Shown in pieces: positions 8,638-16,635 of a stretch of 64,000 bases of DNA. The DNA comes from Streptomyces sp. NBC_01446 (GTDB lineage: Bacteria > Actinomycetota > Actinomycetes > Streptomycetales > Streptomycetaceae). Position 1 is the stretch's first letter. The number at the start of each line of letters is the position of its first letter. A program made the translations under genes and the position numbers. A model generated the notes under the pieces. It was not told the DNA's origin, searched no databases, and saw only the letters and a list, made by a program, of their open reading frames with translations. The stretch spans positions 7,894,501 to 7,958,500 of the forward strand of contig NZ_JAPEPO010000001.1 in the NCBI RefSeq assembly GCF_026340095.1, read 5' to 3'.

Positions 8638-9573
8638 ATGACACAGGAACCCGGGACCGGAAGTGCCCGGCTGGACGACAAGGTCGCCCTCGTGGCGGGC
8701 GCGACCCGCGGCGCGGGACGGGGCATCGCCGTGGAACTCGGCGCGGCCGGCGCCACGGTGTATGTGACCGGCCGCACGACGCGGGCCCGGCGCTCCGAGT
8801 ACGACCGGCCGGAGACCATCGAGGACACGGCCGACCTGGTGACCGCGGCCGGCGGGCGCGGTATCGCCGTGCCCACCGACCACCTCGACCCCGCCCAGGT
8901 CAAGGCCCTCGTCGACCGCATCGCCACCGAACAGGGGCGGCTCGATGTCCTGGTCAACGACATCTGGGGCGGCGAGAACCTCTTCGCCTGGGACACCCCC
9001 GTCTGGGAGCACGACCTCGACGACGGGCTTCGCCTGCTCCGCCTCGCCGTCGAGACGCACGCCATCACCAGCCACCACGCGCTGCCGCTCCTGCTCCGCA
9101 ACCCCGGTGGTCTCGTCGTCGAGGTGACCGACGGCACGGCCGAGTACAACCGTGACAACTACCGCGTCTCGTTCTTCTACGATCTCGCCAAGAGTTCCGT
9201 CCTGCGTATGGGCTTCGCCCTCGGGCAGGAACTGGGCCCACGCGGCGCGACAGCCCTCGCCCTCACCCCGGGCTGGCTCCGCTCGGAGATCATGCTCGGC
9301 CACTTCGGCGTCACCGAGGAGAACTGGCGCGACGCCCTGGAACAGATGCCGCACTTCGCGATCTCCGAGACGCCGTTCTACGTCGGCCGGGCCGTCGCCG
9401 CGCTCGCCGCCGACCCCGAAGTGGCCCGCTGGAACGGGCAGTCGACGTCGAGCGGGGCACTTGCCCAGGTGTACGGCTTCACCGACGTCGACGGGAGCCG
9501 GCCCGACGCCTGGCGCTACCTCGTCGAGGTGCAGGACCCGGGCAAGCCGGCCGACGCGAGCTCTTACCGCTGA
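8638..9573 (+). CDS. Short-chain dehydrogenase/reductase, atypical motifs
   Basis: A 311-aa SDR. The cofactor loop reads AGATRGAGRG instead of TGxxxGxG, the usual NNAG motif is replaced by NDIWGG, and the active-site pair is FYDLAK (YxxxK). The usual catalytic Ser position appears to be Thr (VEVTDGT). The C-terminal region, longer than in a classical SDR, has ALTPGWLRSE. The enzyme probably uses NAD(P)(H) on an unknown alcohol or carbonyl. GAGGAGA about 8 nt upstream supports ATG 8638; homology does not extend to the earlier in-frame start at 8548. Confidence 0.82.
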   Translation: MTQEPGTGSARLDDKVALVAGATRGAGRGIAVELGAAGATVYVTGRTTRARRSEYDRPETIEDTADLVTAAGGRGIAVPTDHLDPAQVKALVDRIATEQGRLDVLVNDIWGGENLFAWDTPVWEHDLDDGLRLLRLAVETHAITSHHALPLLLRNPGGLVVEVTDGTAEYNRDNYRVSFFYDLAKSSVLRMGFALGQELGPRGATALALTPGWLRSEIMLGHFGVTEENWRDALEQMPHFAISETPFYVGRAVAALAADPEVARWNGQSTSSGALAQVYGFTDVDGSRPDAWRYLVEVQDPGKPADASSYR

Positions 9574-9608
9574 CGCTGGGGTGTGGGGTGTGGGTTGGCG
9601 GCGCCTCT

Positions 9609-9827
9609 TCAGATCTGCGCCGGCCACACCTTCGTACCGCCACCCCGCCACTCGACCAGCTCGGGGTCGTCCAGCCGCGCGTCCTCCAGGCCCGCTCGCC
9701 GCAGGAACTCGAGCACGTCCTCCTGTCCGGTCGCCAGTCCGGCGTCCTCGCCGCGGATGGTCACCCGGCGGCCGCCGGGCTGGGTGGCGTGCACGACCAC
9801 AGGGGGAAATCCTTCAGGTTCGTCCAT
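9609..9827 (-). CDS. Small conserved hypothetical protein (72 aa)
   Basis: A 72-residue acidic cytoplasmic protein without signal peptide or membrane helix. It contains the basic patch PGGRRVTIRG and a helical segment QEDVLEFLRRAGLEDA, and ends WRGGGTKVWPAQI. I do not recognise a domain. ATG 9827 is preferred to an in-frame ATG 12 codons upstream because the preceding residues are low-quality, arginine-rich sequence. It converges on the SDR gene. Confidence 0.55.
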   Translation of the reverse strand: MDEPEGFPPVVVHATQPGGRRVTIRGEDAGLATGQEDVLEFLRRAGLEDARLDDPELVEWRGGGTKVWPAQI

Positions 9828-10116
9828 GGTCCTCAGCTTCCGTGACGGGGATCGGCTCCGCACCCGGACGGGGCACCGGCGCCGGGCGCGTGGCGTGCAT
9901 CGCGGTCGGCTGCGGGGCAGAACGGGGCGGGGTGGCTCGTTCTCGTTCCGCCAACAATGACGGAACCCTTGCGCGCGCGGCAGCTACTTCCCGATTGCGT
10001 CCAAATCGCCCTGTATTGGCCCCAGTCGAGCTCCTGCCACCGGTCACCCGTGACAGAGAAGGACCAGTTACGGTGCTGTAGTGGTGATCACTCAGCAGGA
10101 CAACGGGGAACAGACA
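9828..10116. other. Intergenic region without a gene
   Basis: About 290 bp between the small hypothetical gene and the gene at 10117. It is comparatively AT-rich near 9950-10080, as expected for promoters. I see no convincing coding frame, repeat or RNA structure. Confidence 0.4.
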
Positions 10117-11256
10117 GTGACCGGGACCGCGCTGCTCCTTGCGGCCGCCCCGGCGAACAAGAGCTGCCTCATCGACGCGACTTCCGTACTGCCCGCGCTC
10201 GCGGCCGTACCACCCAGCGCGCTGACCGGCACCGCCGCCGCGACCGTCGTCGAACTCGCCGACCCCGTCGACCCGCAGACCGTCCTCACCCGCATCCGCA
10301 CCGCGGCCGCCGCGCCCGGCCCCCTCGTCCTGTACGTGACCGGGCAGCTCCATCTGGATCACCGCCAGCGTCTGCTCCATCTCGCCCTGGCCCGTACGAC
10401 TCCGTCGACCCTGCGGTACACGGCACTGCCCTGGCACTGGCTCACCGGCGAACTCGCGCTCCGGCGGCCCGACACCACCACGGTGGTCCTCGATCTGGTG
10501 GCCGACGGTGATGCCTGGGGGCAGGTGCGGGGCGGGGGGTTCGGTGTGGGGCCCGGGGTTCGTCTGTTCGGGCGGGTCTCGCCTCCTCCTCCGCGCCGTT
10601 CCAACGCCGTGCCCGGCTACCTCAAGACCTATGCCTCGATATGGCGCAACGGGCACCGACCGCCGCTTGCGCATCTTCATGCTCAGGCGGCTGGGGAGGC
10701 CGGTCCCGGCGATGCGGTGTTCCTCGCGGTCGATGGTGGGCCGGGGAGTGTGCCGGTGGCTCCCTCGTCGCCCGTGCCGGTCCCTCGGCAAGAGGTGGCT
10801 CCAGTTGTCGAGGCTCGCCCCGATGCCGATCCGCACCCGGCGATCCTCGCCGCCGCGCAGTCCGGGCGGCACGGTGAGGCCGCGGCCATCGCGGCCATGT
10901 GGGAGAGCACCGCTCTGCGCACTCATGGCGCGGGGTCGCCGGAGGCGCTCCACTGGCTCGAGGTGCGTGCGGATCTTGCGCGGCTCGCGCAGGATCCTGG
11001 GCGCAGTTGCGAGCTGTGGATGGCCGCGGCCTCGGCTCGGCTGGCGCGCGGGCAGGCTGTGGACACGGAGGATGTCGAGGCAGCCGTGGATCGCGCCCAT
11101 CATCAGTGGGAGCAGCTTGGTGATCCGGCGCAGGCCCGTGCGCTTGCCGCGTCTCTTACGCGGCTGCGGCGTGCGGTTCCCGGTCGGCGGCCCGGCGCGC
11201 TCGAGGCGATCGGGCGGCGGATCTCGGCGCTGGAGGACGTGCCCGCGACGCCGTGA
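10117..11256 (+). CDS. Hypothetical protein with a caspase-like but catalytically empty N-terminal domain
   Basis: About 379 aa. The N-terminal 150 residues look like a caspase/C14-type alpha/beta domain: a strand PLVLYVTGQ where active enzymes have YSGHG, then LLHLALARTT, then TTTVVLDLVADGDAW where they have LDxCxSG. In this frame the catalytic His would be Gln77 and the Cys would be Leu127/Val128, so it looks inactive. After a Pro/Val-rich linker, residues 240-370 are all-helical with repeats reminiscent of TPR. GTG 10117 follows GGGGAA at 6 nt; GTG 10081 or 10084 are alternatives. Such a protein could be a scaffold or sensor. The fold assignment is by eye and needs a profile search. Confidence 0.5.
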   Translation: MTGTALLLAAAPANKSCLIDATSVLPALAAVPPSALTGTAAATVVELADPVDPQTVLTRIRTAAAAPGPLVLYVTGQLHLDHRQRLLHLALARTTPSTLRYTALPWHWLTGELALRRPDTTTVVLDLVADGDAWGQVRGGGFGVGPGVRLFGRVSPPPPRRSNAVPGYLKTYASIWRNGHRPPLAHLHAQAAGEAGPGDAVFLAVDGGPGSVPVAPSSPVPVPRQEVAPVVEARPDADPHPAILAAAQSGRHGEAAAIAAMWESTALRTHGAGSPEALHWLEVRADLARLAQDPGRSCELWMAAASARLARGQAVDTEDVEAAVDRAHHQWEQLGDPAQARALAASLTRLRRAVPGRRPGALEAIGRRISALEDVPATP

Positions 11257-11333
11257 CGGAGGGGTGGGGCGGGGGTGGCGGTGCCTGCTTCGGTGCGGGG
11301 TGTCGTCGGTCGTTGTGTTGTCGGGTGCGGGGC

Positions 11334-11431
11334 CGCGGGGGCATGTACGTGCTCGCTGTTCTACGGGCGCGCGCTGGCTAGTTAATTGCCTGTACGTGGT
11401 GCTGGTGGCTCCGCGCGCACATGCCCCCGCG
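11334..11431. repeat. Inverted repeat with 13-nt perfect arms
   Basis: CGCGGGGGCATGT at 11334-11346 is the exact reverse complement of 11419-11431, separated by 72 nt. The spacing is too long for an ordinary terminator loop. It might be a bipartite protein-binding site or the remnant ends of a small insertion. Confidence 0.45.
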
Positions 11432-11652
11432 TCCCCTCCCGTCTCGTCGGCTTCTCACCGCCGGTGGGACTCGCTGCCCGGTGGGACTTGCTGCCGCGCG
11501 TCTCGTACGCGGCCGACCCTTCGGCGGGGCTGCTCCGTCCCGGGCGACCGGTCCACGGCACGTATGCGGCTCATCGCTCGGTGGGGCCGCCTTCCCAGCT
11601 TTCGTCCTCGGGGGTGGGTCGTGACGTAGTTCATGGGGCGGGCCGGGGGGTG

Positions 11653-11679
11653 GGGAATTCCCGAGGGTGGTTCGTCGTT
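11653..11679 (+). promoter_or_regulatory. Candidate SigR (disulfide-stress) promoter
   Basis: GGGAAT, exactly 18 nt, then GTT matches the known Streptomyces sigma-R consensus. Transcription would begin near 11687 and run about 240 nt before the DUF5709 gene; the DyP-encapsulin genes lie just beyond. A short consensus can occur by chance. Confidence 0.35.
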
Positions 11680-11928
11680 AACCTTGGCGTGGACGCGGAT
11701 GGAGCTGTGTCCCCGGGCCTCATCTCATTCGCCTGCAAGGACGATCGTTCGGCTGATGCCTTGTGGAGCCCCCGCCGCGAGGCGACCGCCATCCGTGGCC
11801 ACTCGGACCGCCCCGGCCGTGATCCCCCGTCACGGTCGGGGCACCTTCACGTCCGGGATCCTTCAGCAGGACGTGCCGCCCCCTCGCCGCCCACAATGGA
11901 GGCAGAGGCCACCGCTGAAGGAGGCGAC

Positions 11929-12423
11929 GTGGACATCGACGATCAAGGGCGGGGAGACGACGTCTACCAGCCCGACGGGTCCGAGGTCCAGGACGACGAG
12001 GGTCTCCTCGACCAGGAGGACACCCTGCTCGGCGGCGCCGTCACCGATCCGCTCGACCAGGGCTATTCGCCGCCCGAGCGGCCCTGGGGGGTCGAGCACA
12101 CCGGTGTCACCTGCTCGGAGCAGCGGCTCGGCGAGACGCTCGACGAGCGTCTGTCCGAGGAGGTCCCCGACCTGTCCGTACCGGAAGACGACGGCATCGG
12201 AGACACCTGGGACACCGACGGCGAACCGCTCGACGACGAGGTGGGGGCCGAGCGCGCCGGTCGGCTCGTGGCGCCCGATGAAGGAGTGCGTAAGGACGAG
12301 GAGAGCGAGCTCGTCGCCGAGGACGTCGGGATCGACGGTGCGGCCGCCTCCGCCGAGGAGGCCGCGATGCACCTCGTGGAGGACGTCCGCAGAGGGCGTG
12401 ATCCACGGCGGGTCACCGACTGA
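11929..12423 (+). CDS. DUF5709-family acidic protein
   Basis: A 164-aa highly acidic cytoplasmic protein with the conserved blocks YSPPERPWGVE (near residue 45), a Glu/Asp-rich middle, DTDGEPLDDEVGAERAGRLV and EDVGIDGAAASAEEAAMHLV, all characteristic of DUF5709. No biochemical function is known. The GTG start at 11929 is fixed by a perfect AAGGAGG at 11918-11924. It stands 74 bp before the DyP peroxidase gene and could share its transcript. Confidence 0.82.
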   Translation: MDIDDQGRGDDVYQPDGSEVQDDEGLLDQEDTLLGGAVTDPLDQGYSPPERPWGVEHTGVTCSEQRLGETLDERLSEEVPDLSVPEDDGIGDTWDTDGEPLDDEVGAERAGRLVAPDEGVRKDEESELVAEDVGIDGAAASAEEAAMHLVEDVRRGRDPRRVTD

Positions 12424-12497
12424 CCGTGCGGGAGAGGTGAGCCCGGCTTAGTGTGACGGAAGTCAGCCGACTGCATCGCACCCCTGCGGGAGAGTCA

Positions 12498-13538
12498 GTG
12501 ACGCAAACGCAGCCCGTCATGGCGCCGTACTCGACAGCGGCCCTCTTTCTCGTGGTGACCACGGCACCTGGCGCCGAACCCCGCGTACGCGACCAGCTCG
12601 GTGGTGTGAACGGGCTGCTGCGGTCGGTCTCGTTCCGCTCTCCCGACTCGTTCCTGTCGTGCACCGTCGGGATTGGCTCTGTTGTCTGGGACCGGTTGTT
12701 CGGCGGGCCGCGGCCCGCCGGGCTGCATCCCTTTCGTGAGCTGAACGGCGATCGGCACCGGGCCGTCGCCACTCCGGGGGATCTGCTCTTCCATGTGCGG
12801 GCGCGGCGCATGGACCTCTGTTTCGAGCTGGCCGGCCACATCGTCGGACAGCTCGGCGACGCCGCGACCGTTGTCGACGAGGTGCACGGCTTCAACTACT
12901 TCGACGACCGGGACCTGCTCGGGTTCGTGGACGGCAGCGAGAACCCGACCGGTGAAGCGGCACGCTCTGCCGTGTTCATCGGCGATGAGGACGCCCCGTT
13001 CGCGGGCGGCAGTTACGTCGTGGTGCAGAAGTATCTCCACGACATGGCTGCCTGGCATGCCCTGTCGACGGAGGAGCAGGAGAAGGTCATCGGCCGTTCG
13101 AAGGCCGACAACATCGAGATGTCCGACGAGACCAAGCCCGCCAACTCCCACGTCGCCCTCAACACCATTACCGAGGATGGTGAGGAACGGCAGATCTTCC
13201 GCCAGAACATGCCGTTCGGGACCCTGGAGCGCGGCGAGTTCGGGACGTACTTCATCGGGTACGCGCGGACTCCCGCGGTCACCGAGCAGATGCTCGAGAA
13301 CATGTTCATCGGCAGCCCTCCCGGCAACACCGACCGGATCCTCGACTTCTCCACCGCCGTCACGGGAAACCTGTTCTTCGTTCCCACCGCAGACTTCCTC
13401 GACAACCTGCCGGACCCGCCCGCTCTGCCGGACGCCGCACGCGAAGTTCCCGCACCTGCCGCGTCACCGCAGCCCGTCGTCGCCCCGCCCGACGGCTCGT
13501 TGGGCATCGGCGGCCTCAAAGGAGCCCCCGCGTCATGA
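12498..13538 (+). CDS. DyP-type heme peroxidase, encapsulin cargo
   Basis: A 346-aa dye-decolorising peroxidase. The distal motif GFVDGSENP (about 142-150) supplies the catalytic Asp, NSHVALN provides the expected proximal heme His, and an Arg-containing segment follows. After a Pro/Ala linker the C-terminus carries the cargo-loading peptide DGSLGIGGLKG (332-342), close to the DGSLGIGSLKG consensus that docks DyP inside encapsulin shells. It reduces hydrogen peroxide while oxidising phenolic or dye-like substrates. GGGAGA upstream supports GTG 12498; GTG 12453 is an alternative. The stop overlaps the encapsulin start by 4 nt (ATGA), so the two are translationally coupled. Confidence 0.92.
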   Translation: MTQTQPVMAPYSTAALFLVVTTAPGAEPRVRDQLGGVNGLLRSVSFRSPDSFLSCTVGIGSVVWDRLFGGPRPAGLHPFRELNGDRHRAVATPGDLLFHVRARRMDLCFELAGHIVGQLGDAATVVDEVHGFNYFDDRDLLGFVDGSENPTGEAARSAVFIGDEDAPFAGGSYVVVQKYLHDMAAWHALSTEEQEKVIGRSKADNIEMSDETKPANSHVALNTITEDGEERQIFRQNMPFGTLERGEFGTYFIGYARTPAVTEQMLENMFIGSPPGNTDRILDFSTAVTGNLFFVPTADFLDNLPDPPALPDAAREVPAPAASPQPVVAPPDGSLGIGGLKGAPAS

Positions 13539-14332
13539 ACAACCTGCACCGCGAACTCGCCCCCATCAGCGAAGCCGCCTGGGCGGAGATCGAGCAAGAG
13601 GCGGGCCGCACCTTCCAGCGCCATGTCGCGGGACGCCGCGTCCTCGACGTCACCGGCCCCGACGGGCTCGAACTCGCCGCCGTCGGCACCGGGCATCTGC
13701 GGTCCGTAACGCCGCCCGCACCGGGAGTCATGGCGCGGCTGCGCGAGGCCCAGCCGCTGGTTGAACTGCGCGTGCCCTTCACGGTCAGCCGCGAGGCCGT
13801 GGACGACGTCGCTCGTGGCTCCAACGACTCCGACTGGCAGCCGGTCAAGGACGCGGCCCGCACGATGGCGTTCGCCGAGGACCAGGCCATCTTCGACGGC
13901 TACGCCGCGGGCCAGATCGAAGGCGTCCGCGAGCGCACGTCCAACCCCGTTCTGAGTCTGCCGGCCGAACCCCGCGACTACCCCGACACCATCTCGAGGG
14001 CCTTGAGCGCCCTGCGCCTCGCCGGCGTCGACGGCCCGTACTCGCTGCTGCTCGGCGCTGAGGCGTACACGGCGGTCAGCGAGACCACCGACCACGGTTT
14101 CCCCGTGTCCGGCCACATCGCCCGGCTCCTGGACGGCGACCTGATCTGGGCACCCGCGATCAACGGCGCCTTCGTTCTGTCCACCCGCGGGGGCGACTAC
14201 GAACTCCGCATCGGTCAGGATCTTTCGATCGGTTACACCTCGCACGACGCGATCGGCGTCGAGTTGTACTTCCAGGAGACGCTGACGTTCCTGATGTACA
14301 CGGACGAGGCCGTCGTCGCTCTGCGGGCGTGA
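13535..14332 (+). CDS. Encapsulin shell protein (family 1)
   Basis: A 265-aa HK97-fold shell protein: the N-terminal helix LHRELAPISEAAWAEIEQEA binds cargo peptide, RRVLDVTGPDG and REAQPLVELRVPFTVSR form the E-loop region, and the C-terminal half has SLLLGAEAYTAV and YTSHDAIGVELYFQETL. Family-1 encapsulins assemble 60-mers of about 24 nm (T=1). Overlap with the upstream DyP gene and the targeting peptide on DyP make this a textbook peroxidase nanocompartment, probably for oxidative-stress defence. Confidence 0.95.
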   Translation: MNNLHRELAPISEAAWAEIEQEAGRTFQRHVAGRRVLDVTGPDGLELAAVGTGHLRSVTPPAPGVMARLREAQPLVELRVPFTVSREAVDDVARGSNDSDWQPVKDAARTMAFAEDQAIFDGYAAGQIEGVRERTSNPVLSLPAEPRDYPDTISRALSALRLAGVDGPYSLLLGAEAYTAVSETTDHGFPVSGHIARLLDGDLIWAPAINGAFVLSTRGGDYELRIGQDLSIGYTSHDAIGVELYFQETLTFLMYTDEAVVALRA

Positions 14333-14395
14333 TGGTCGGGGTTTCGTGATGGTCGGGGTTTGTCGACCGGTCCCGTCCTTCCCTCGGTGGCCGTG

Positions 14396-14983
14396 TCAGG
14401 TCGTGTCTCCCAGGCCGGGGGCGCCCCACACCGGGAACCAGCGTTCCAGGTCCGGTTCCATGCGGAGGTCGTCGCCGATCACTGCGCGTACGCGCAGTTC
14501 CAGGGCGTTGTCGCGCCTTTCTCCGGGGAGCGGGGCGAAGGGGTAGAACGTGCCCCGCTTGTACAGGTAGACGAGCGCCAGCGAGTGGCCCTCTGTGTTG
14601 CGGAAGCCGGCCAGGGAGCAGAGGAGCTGGGGGCCGAAGCCGTTGCCTTCGAGCGTGGCGTTCACCGCGTGCAGATCCCCGACCAGCGCCGGGAGGTCCG
14701 AGGGGGCTCGTCGCGAAAGCAGCCATGTGTAGCCGTATTCGTCCCGGCTGAACTCCGCCGCGGTGCCACGCTCCGTATCGGCGTTCAGCAGCGCCCCTAC
14801 GTCCTCGCGGATCGTGTCGAAGGCCGTCCCCTCCACCGTCGTGAAGCACACCGAGCCCAGGCCGGTCGGCGTGAACCCGGCGGCCGCCTCCAGGGTGATC
14901 GCGGCCGACGGCAGGCCGAAGAGCCGGTCGAGGTCGGGTGGGGCGGGCCTGGTGCGCCCGAGCAGGATGTCCAGGAAGCCCAT
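14396..14983 (-). CDS. pspAB: PspA-associated protein PspAB
   Basis: A 195-aa cytoplasmic protein starting MGFLDILLGRTRPAPPDLDRLF, as in actinobacterial PspAB proteins, with GLGSVCFTTVEGTAFD and EFSRDEYGYTWLLSR as further conserved blocks. It is linked to the phage-shock/envelope-stress response with PspA and PspAA and nearly always sits beside an HtpX-like protease, as here: the htpX stop is 18 bp upstream. The biochemical role is not established. Confidence 0.8.
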   Translation of the reverse strand: MGFLDILLGRTRPAPPDLDRLFGLPSAAITLEAAAGFTPTGLGSVCFTTVEGTAFDTIREDVGALLNADTERGTAAEFSRDEYGYTWLLSRRAPSDLPALVGDLHAVNATLEGNGFGPQLLCSLAGFRNTEGHSLALVYLYKRGTFYPFAPLPGERRDNALELRVRAVIGDDLRMEPDLERWFPVWGAPGLGDTT

Positions 14984-15001
14984 GTGGATCCCTTCGGGGG
15001 C

Positions 15002-15928
15002 TCAGGCCGGGCGGCCGAGGTCGGCGGAGATCGCCGCCAGCTGGTCGAGGCGCTGTTCGAGCGAGGGGTGAGTGGAGAAGAGCCGGGGCAGGGGGGCGTT
15101 TTTCGACAGCGCGGGGATGAAGTAGAACGCGTTGAACGCGCGGGCCGTCCGCAGGTCCTTGTTCGGGATGCGGGCGATGTCCCCGTCGAGCTTGGTCAGC
15201 GCGGACGCCAGCGCCGACGGCCGGCCGGTGAGCAGTGCCGCGGCCCGGTCGGCGGCGAGCTCCCGGTATCGGGACAGTGCCCGGATGAGGACGAAGCTGA
15301 TCGCGTATACGGCGATCGAGACGCCCATGACCACCGCGAGGACCACCAGCGTGTTCTGGTCGGTCCTGCGGCGCCCGCCGAGCAGCTCCGAGTAGAACGC
15401 GAAGCGCACGACGATACCGGCGACCACACCGAGGAACGAGGCCACCGTGATCACGGCGACGTCGCGGTGCGCCACATGGGACAGCTCGTGCGCGAGGACA
15501 CCCTCCAGCTCGTCGGGCTCCAGACGGCGCAGCAGGCCCGTGGTCACGCACAGCACCGCGTGATCGGCGTTGCGGCCGGTGGCGAAGGCGTTCGGCAGAT
15601 CGGTGCCGGCGATGGCCACCTGCGGTTTCGGCATGTCGGCGGTCGCGCACAGCCGGTCGATGACGCCGTGCAGCTGGGGCTGCTCCTCACGGGTCACGAT
15701 GCGGCCGTGCATGGCGTACAGGGCGATCCGGTCGGAGAACCAGTACTGCGACCCGAGGAGTCCCGCGGCGATCACGACGACCAGGAGCGTCGACTTGAGC
15801 AGGACCAGGAGCGCACCGATGAACGCCACATACAGCAGCCCCAGCAGGAACACGGTGACCAGCATGCGCACGGTCAGCTGCCGATCGGCCTTGAACCGGC
15901 TCCCTCCGGCCTTGAGGGTGGTTGCCAC
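15002..15928 (-). CDS. htpX: Membrane zinc metalloprotease HtpX (M48)
   Basis: An M48 peptidase of about 308 aa with two N-terminal membrane helices (MLVTVFLLGLLYVAFIGALL and the next), the zinc motif HELSH (147-151), two further helices, and the third-ligand region YRELAADRAAAL. It degrades misfolded or damaged membrane proteins under envelope stress. GTG 15928 is chosen; the frame stays open to 16021, but those residues do not look conserved. It is co-directional with pspAB, forming an envelope-stress pair. Confidence 0.88.
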   Translation of the reverse strand: MATTLKAGGSRFKADRQLTVRMLVTVFLLGLLYVAFIGALLVLLKSTLLVVVIAAGLLGSQYWFSDRIALYAMHGRIVTREEQPQLHGVIDRLCATADMPKPQVAIAGTDLPNAFATGRNADHAVLCVTTGLLRRLEPDELEGVLAHELSHVAHRDVAVITVASFLGVVAGIVVRFAFYSELLGGRRRTDQNTLVVLAVVMGVSIAVYAISFVLIRALSRYRELAADRAAALLTGRPSALASALTKLDGDIARIPNKDLRTARAFNAFYFIPALSKNAPLPRLFSTHPSLEQRLDQLAAISADLGRPA

Positions 15929-16128
15929 AGCCGTCACCGCCTTCGCTCCGCGGTGCGCGCCGCCGTAGGGGCCGCTCACGCGGAGCGGGACCGGCGGTGC
16001 GCTCACCTTCCACGATGCCACTTACCGGGGCTCTTCCGACCAGTAGTGCACGGACGCTGTCAGTTTCCTGTCAGCCCCGGCTCCCGCCGTCCTGCCGGGT
16101 CGCGTCGGCGTCCCTCTAAAGTGGCGCC

Positions 16129-16635
16129 ATGCCGCCGCGCGAGCAGTACGAACGGATCGCCGTGACGCCCGCACCTCCCGTGATGAAGCAGGGCGAGGTG
16201 TGGACCGTGGGTGCCGTGATCCTCAATGGGCAGGGGCAGGCTTTCGCGCAGAGGCGGAGCCCCGACCGGCGCCTTTTCCCCGGCACGTGGGACATCGTCG
16301 GCGGCCATGTCGAGCCCGGCGAGAGTCTTCTCGGCGCGCTGGCCCGCGAGATCGAGGAGGAGACGGGGTGGCGCCTGCGGCGGGTGGGTGCGTTCCTCGG
16401 TGTGTCCACCTGGACCGGCGACGACGGTGGCGGCCGACGGCACGAGGCCGACTGGGTCGTCGAGGTCGACGGGGATCTGGACCACCCCGCCCTGGAGTGG
16501 TCCAAGCACTCCGCGTACGGCTGGTTCGGTGCCGCCGACCTGGACCGGCTCAAGGAGAACTGCCGGCCGGGTGAGTTCCTGGTCCACGATCTGATCGCCG
16601 GCGTCCTGCTCGGCCCGGCCCGCGGCCCCCGCTAG
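16129..16635 (+). CDS. NUDIX hydrolase
   Basis: A 168-aa enzyme with a complete Nudix box, GHVEPGESLLGALAREIEEE plus TGW (about 59-81), that coordinates divalent metal for pyrophosphate cleavage. An N-terminal strand VGAVILNGQGQAFAQRRSP and the Arg-rich substrate loop precede it. The substrate is unknown; such proteins sanitise nucleotides or recycle NDP-sugars and cofactors. Its stop codon overlaps the convergent ROK regulator's stop by 4 nt. Confidence 0.88.
   Translation: MPPREQYERIAVTPAPPVMKQGEVWTVGAVILNGQGQAFAQRRSPDRRLFPGTWDIVGGHVEPGESLLGALAREIEEETGWRLRRVGAFLGVSTWTGDDGGGRRHEADWVVEVDGDLDHPALEWSKHSAYGWFGAADLDRLKENCRPGEFLVHDLIAGVLLGPARGPR

Larger units (their letters stand above)
11257..11928. 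other. 672-bp non-coding stretch with an inverted repeat and a SigR-like promoter
   Basis: No frame here has a credible protein. The stretch holds 13-nt inverted arms at 11334-11346 and 11419-11431, TGTACGTG repeated twice between them, and a GGGAAT-N18-GTT motif at 11653-11679 upstream of the DUF5709 gene. The rest is plain GC-rich sequence. Confidence 0.45.
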
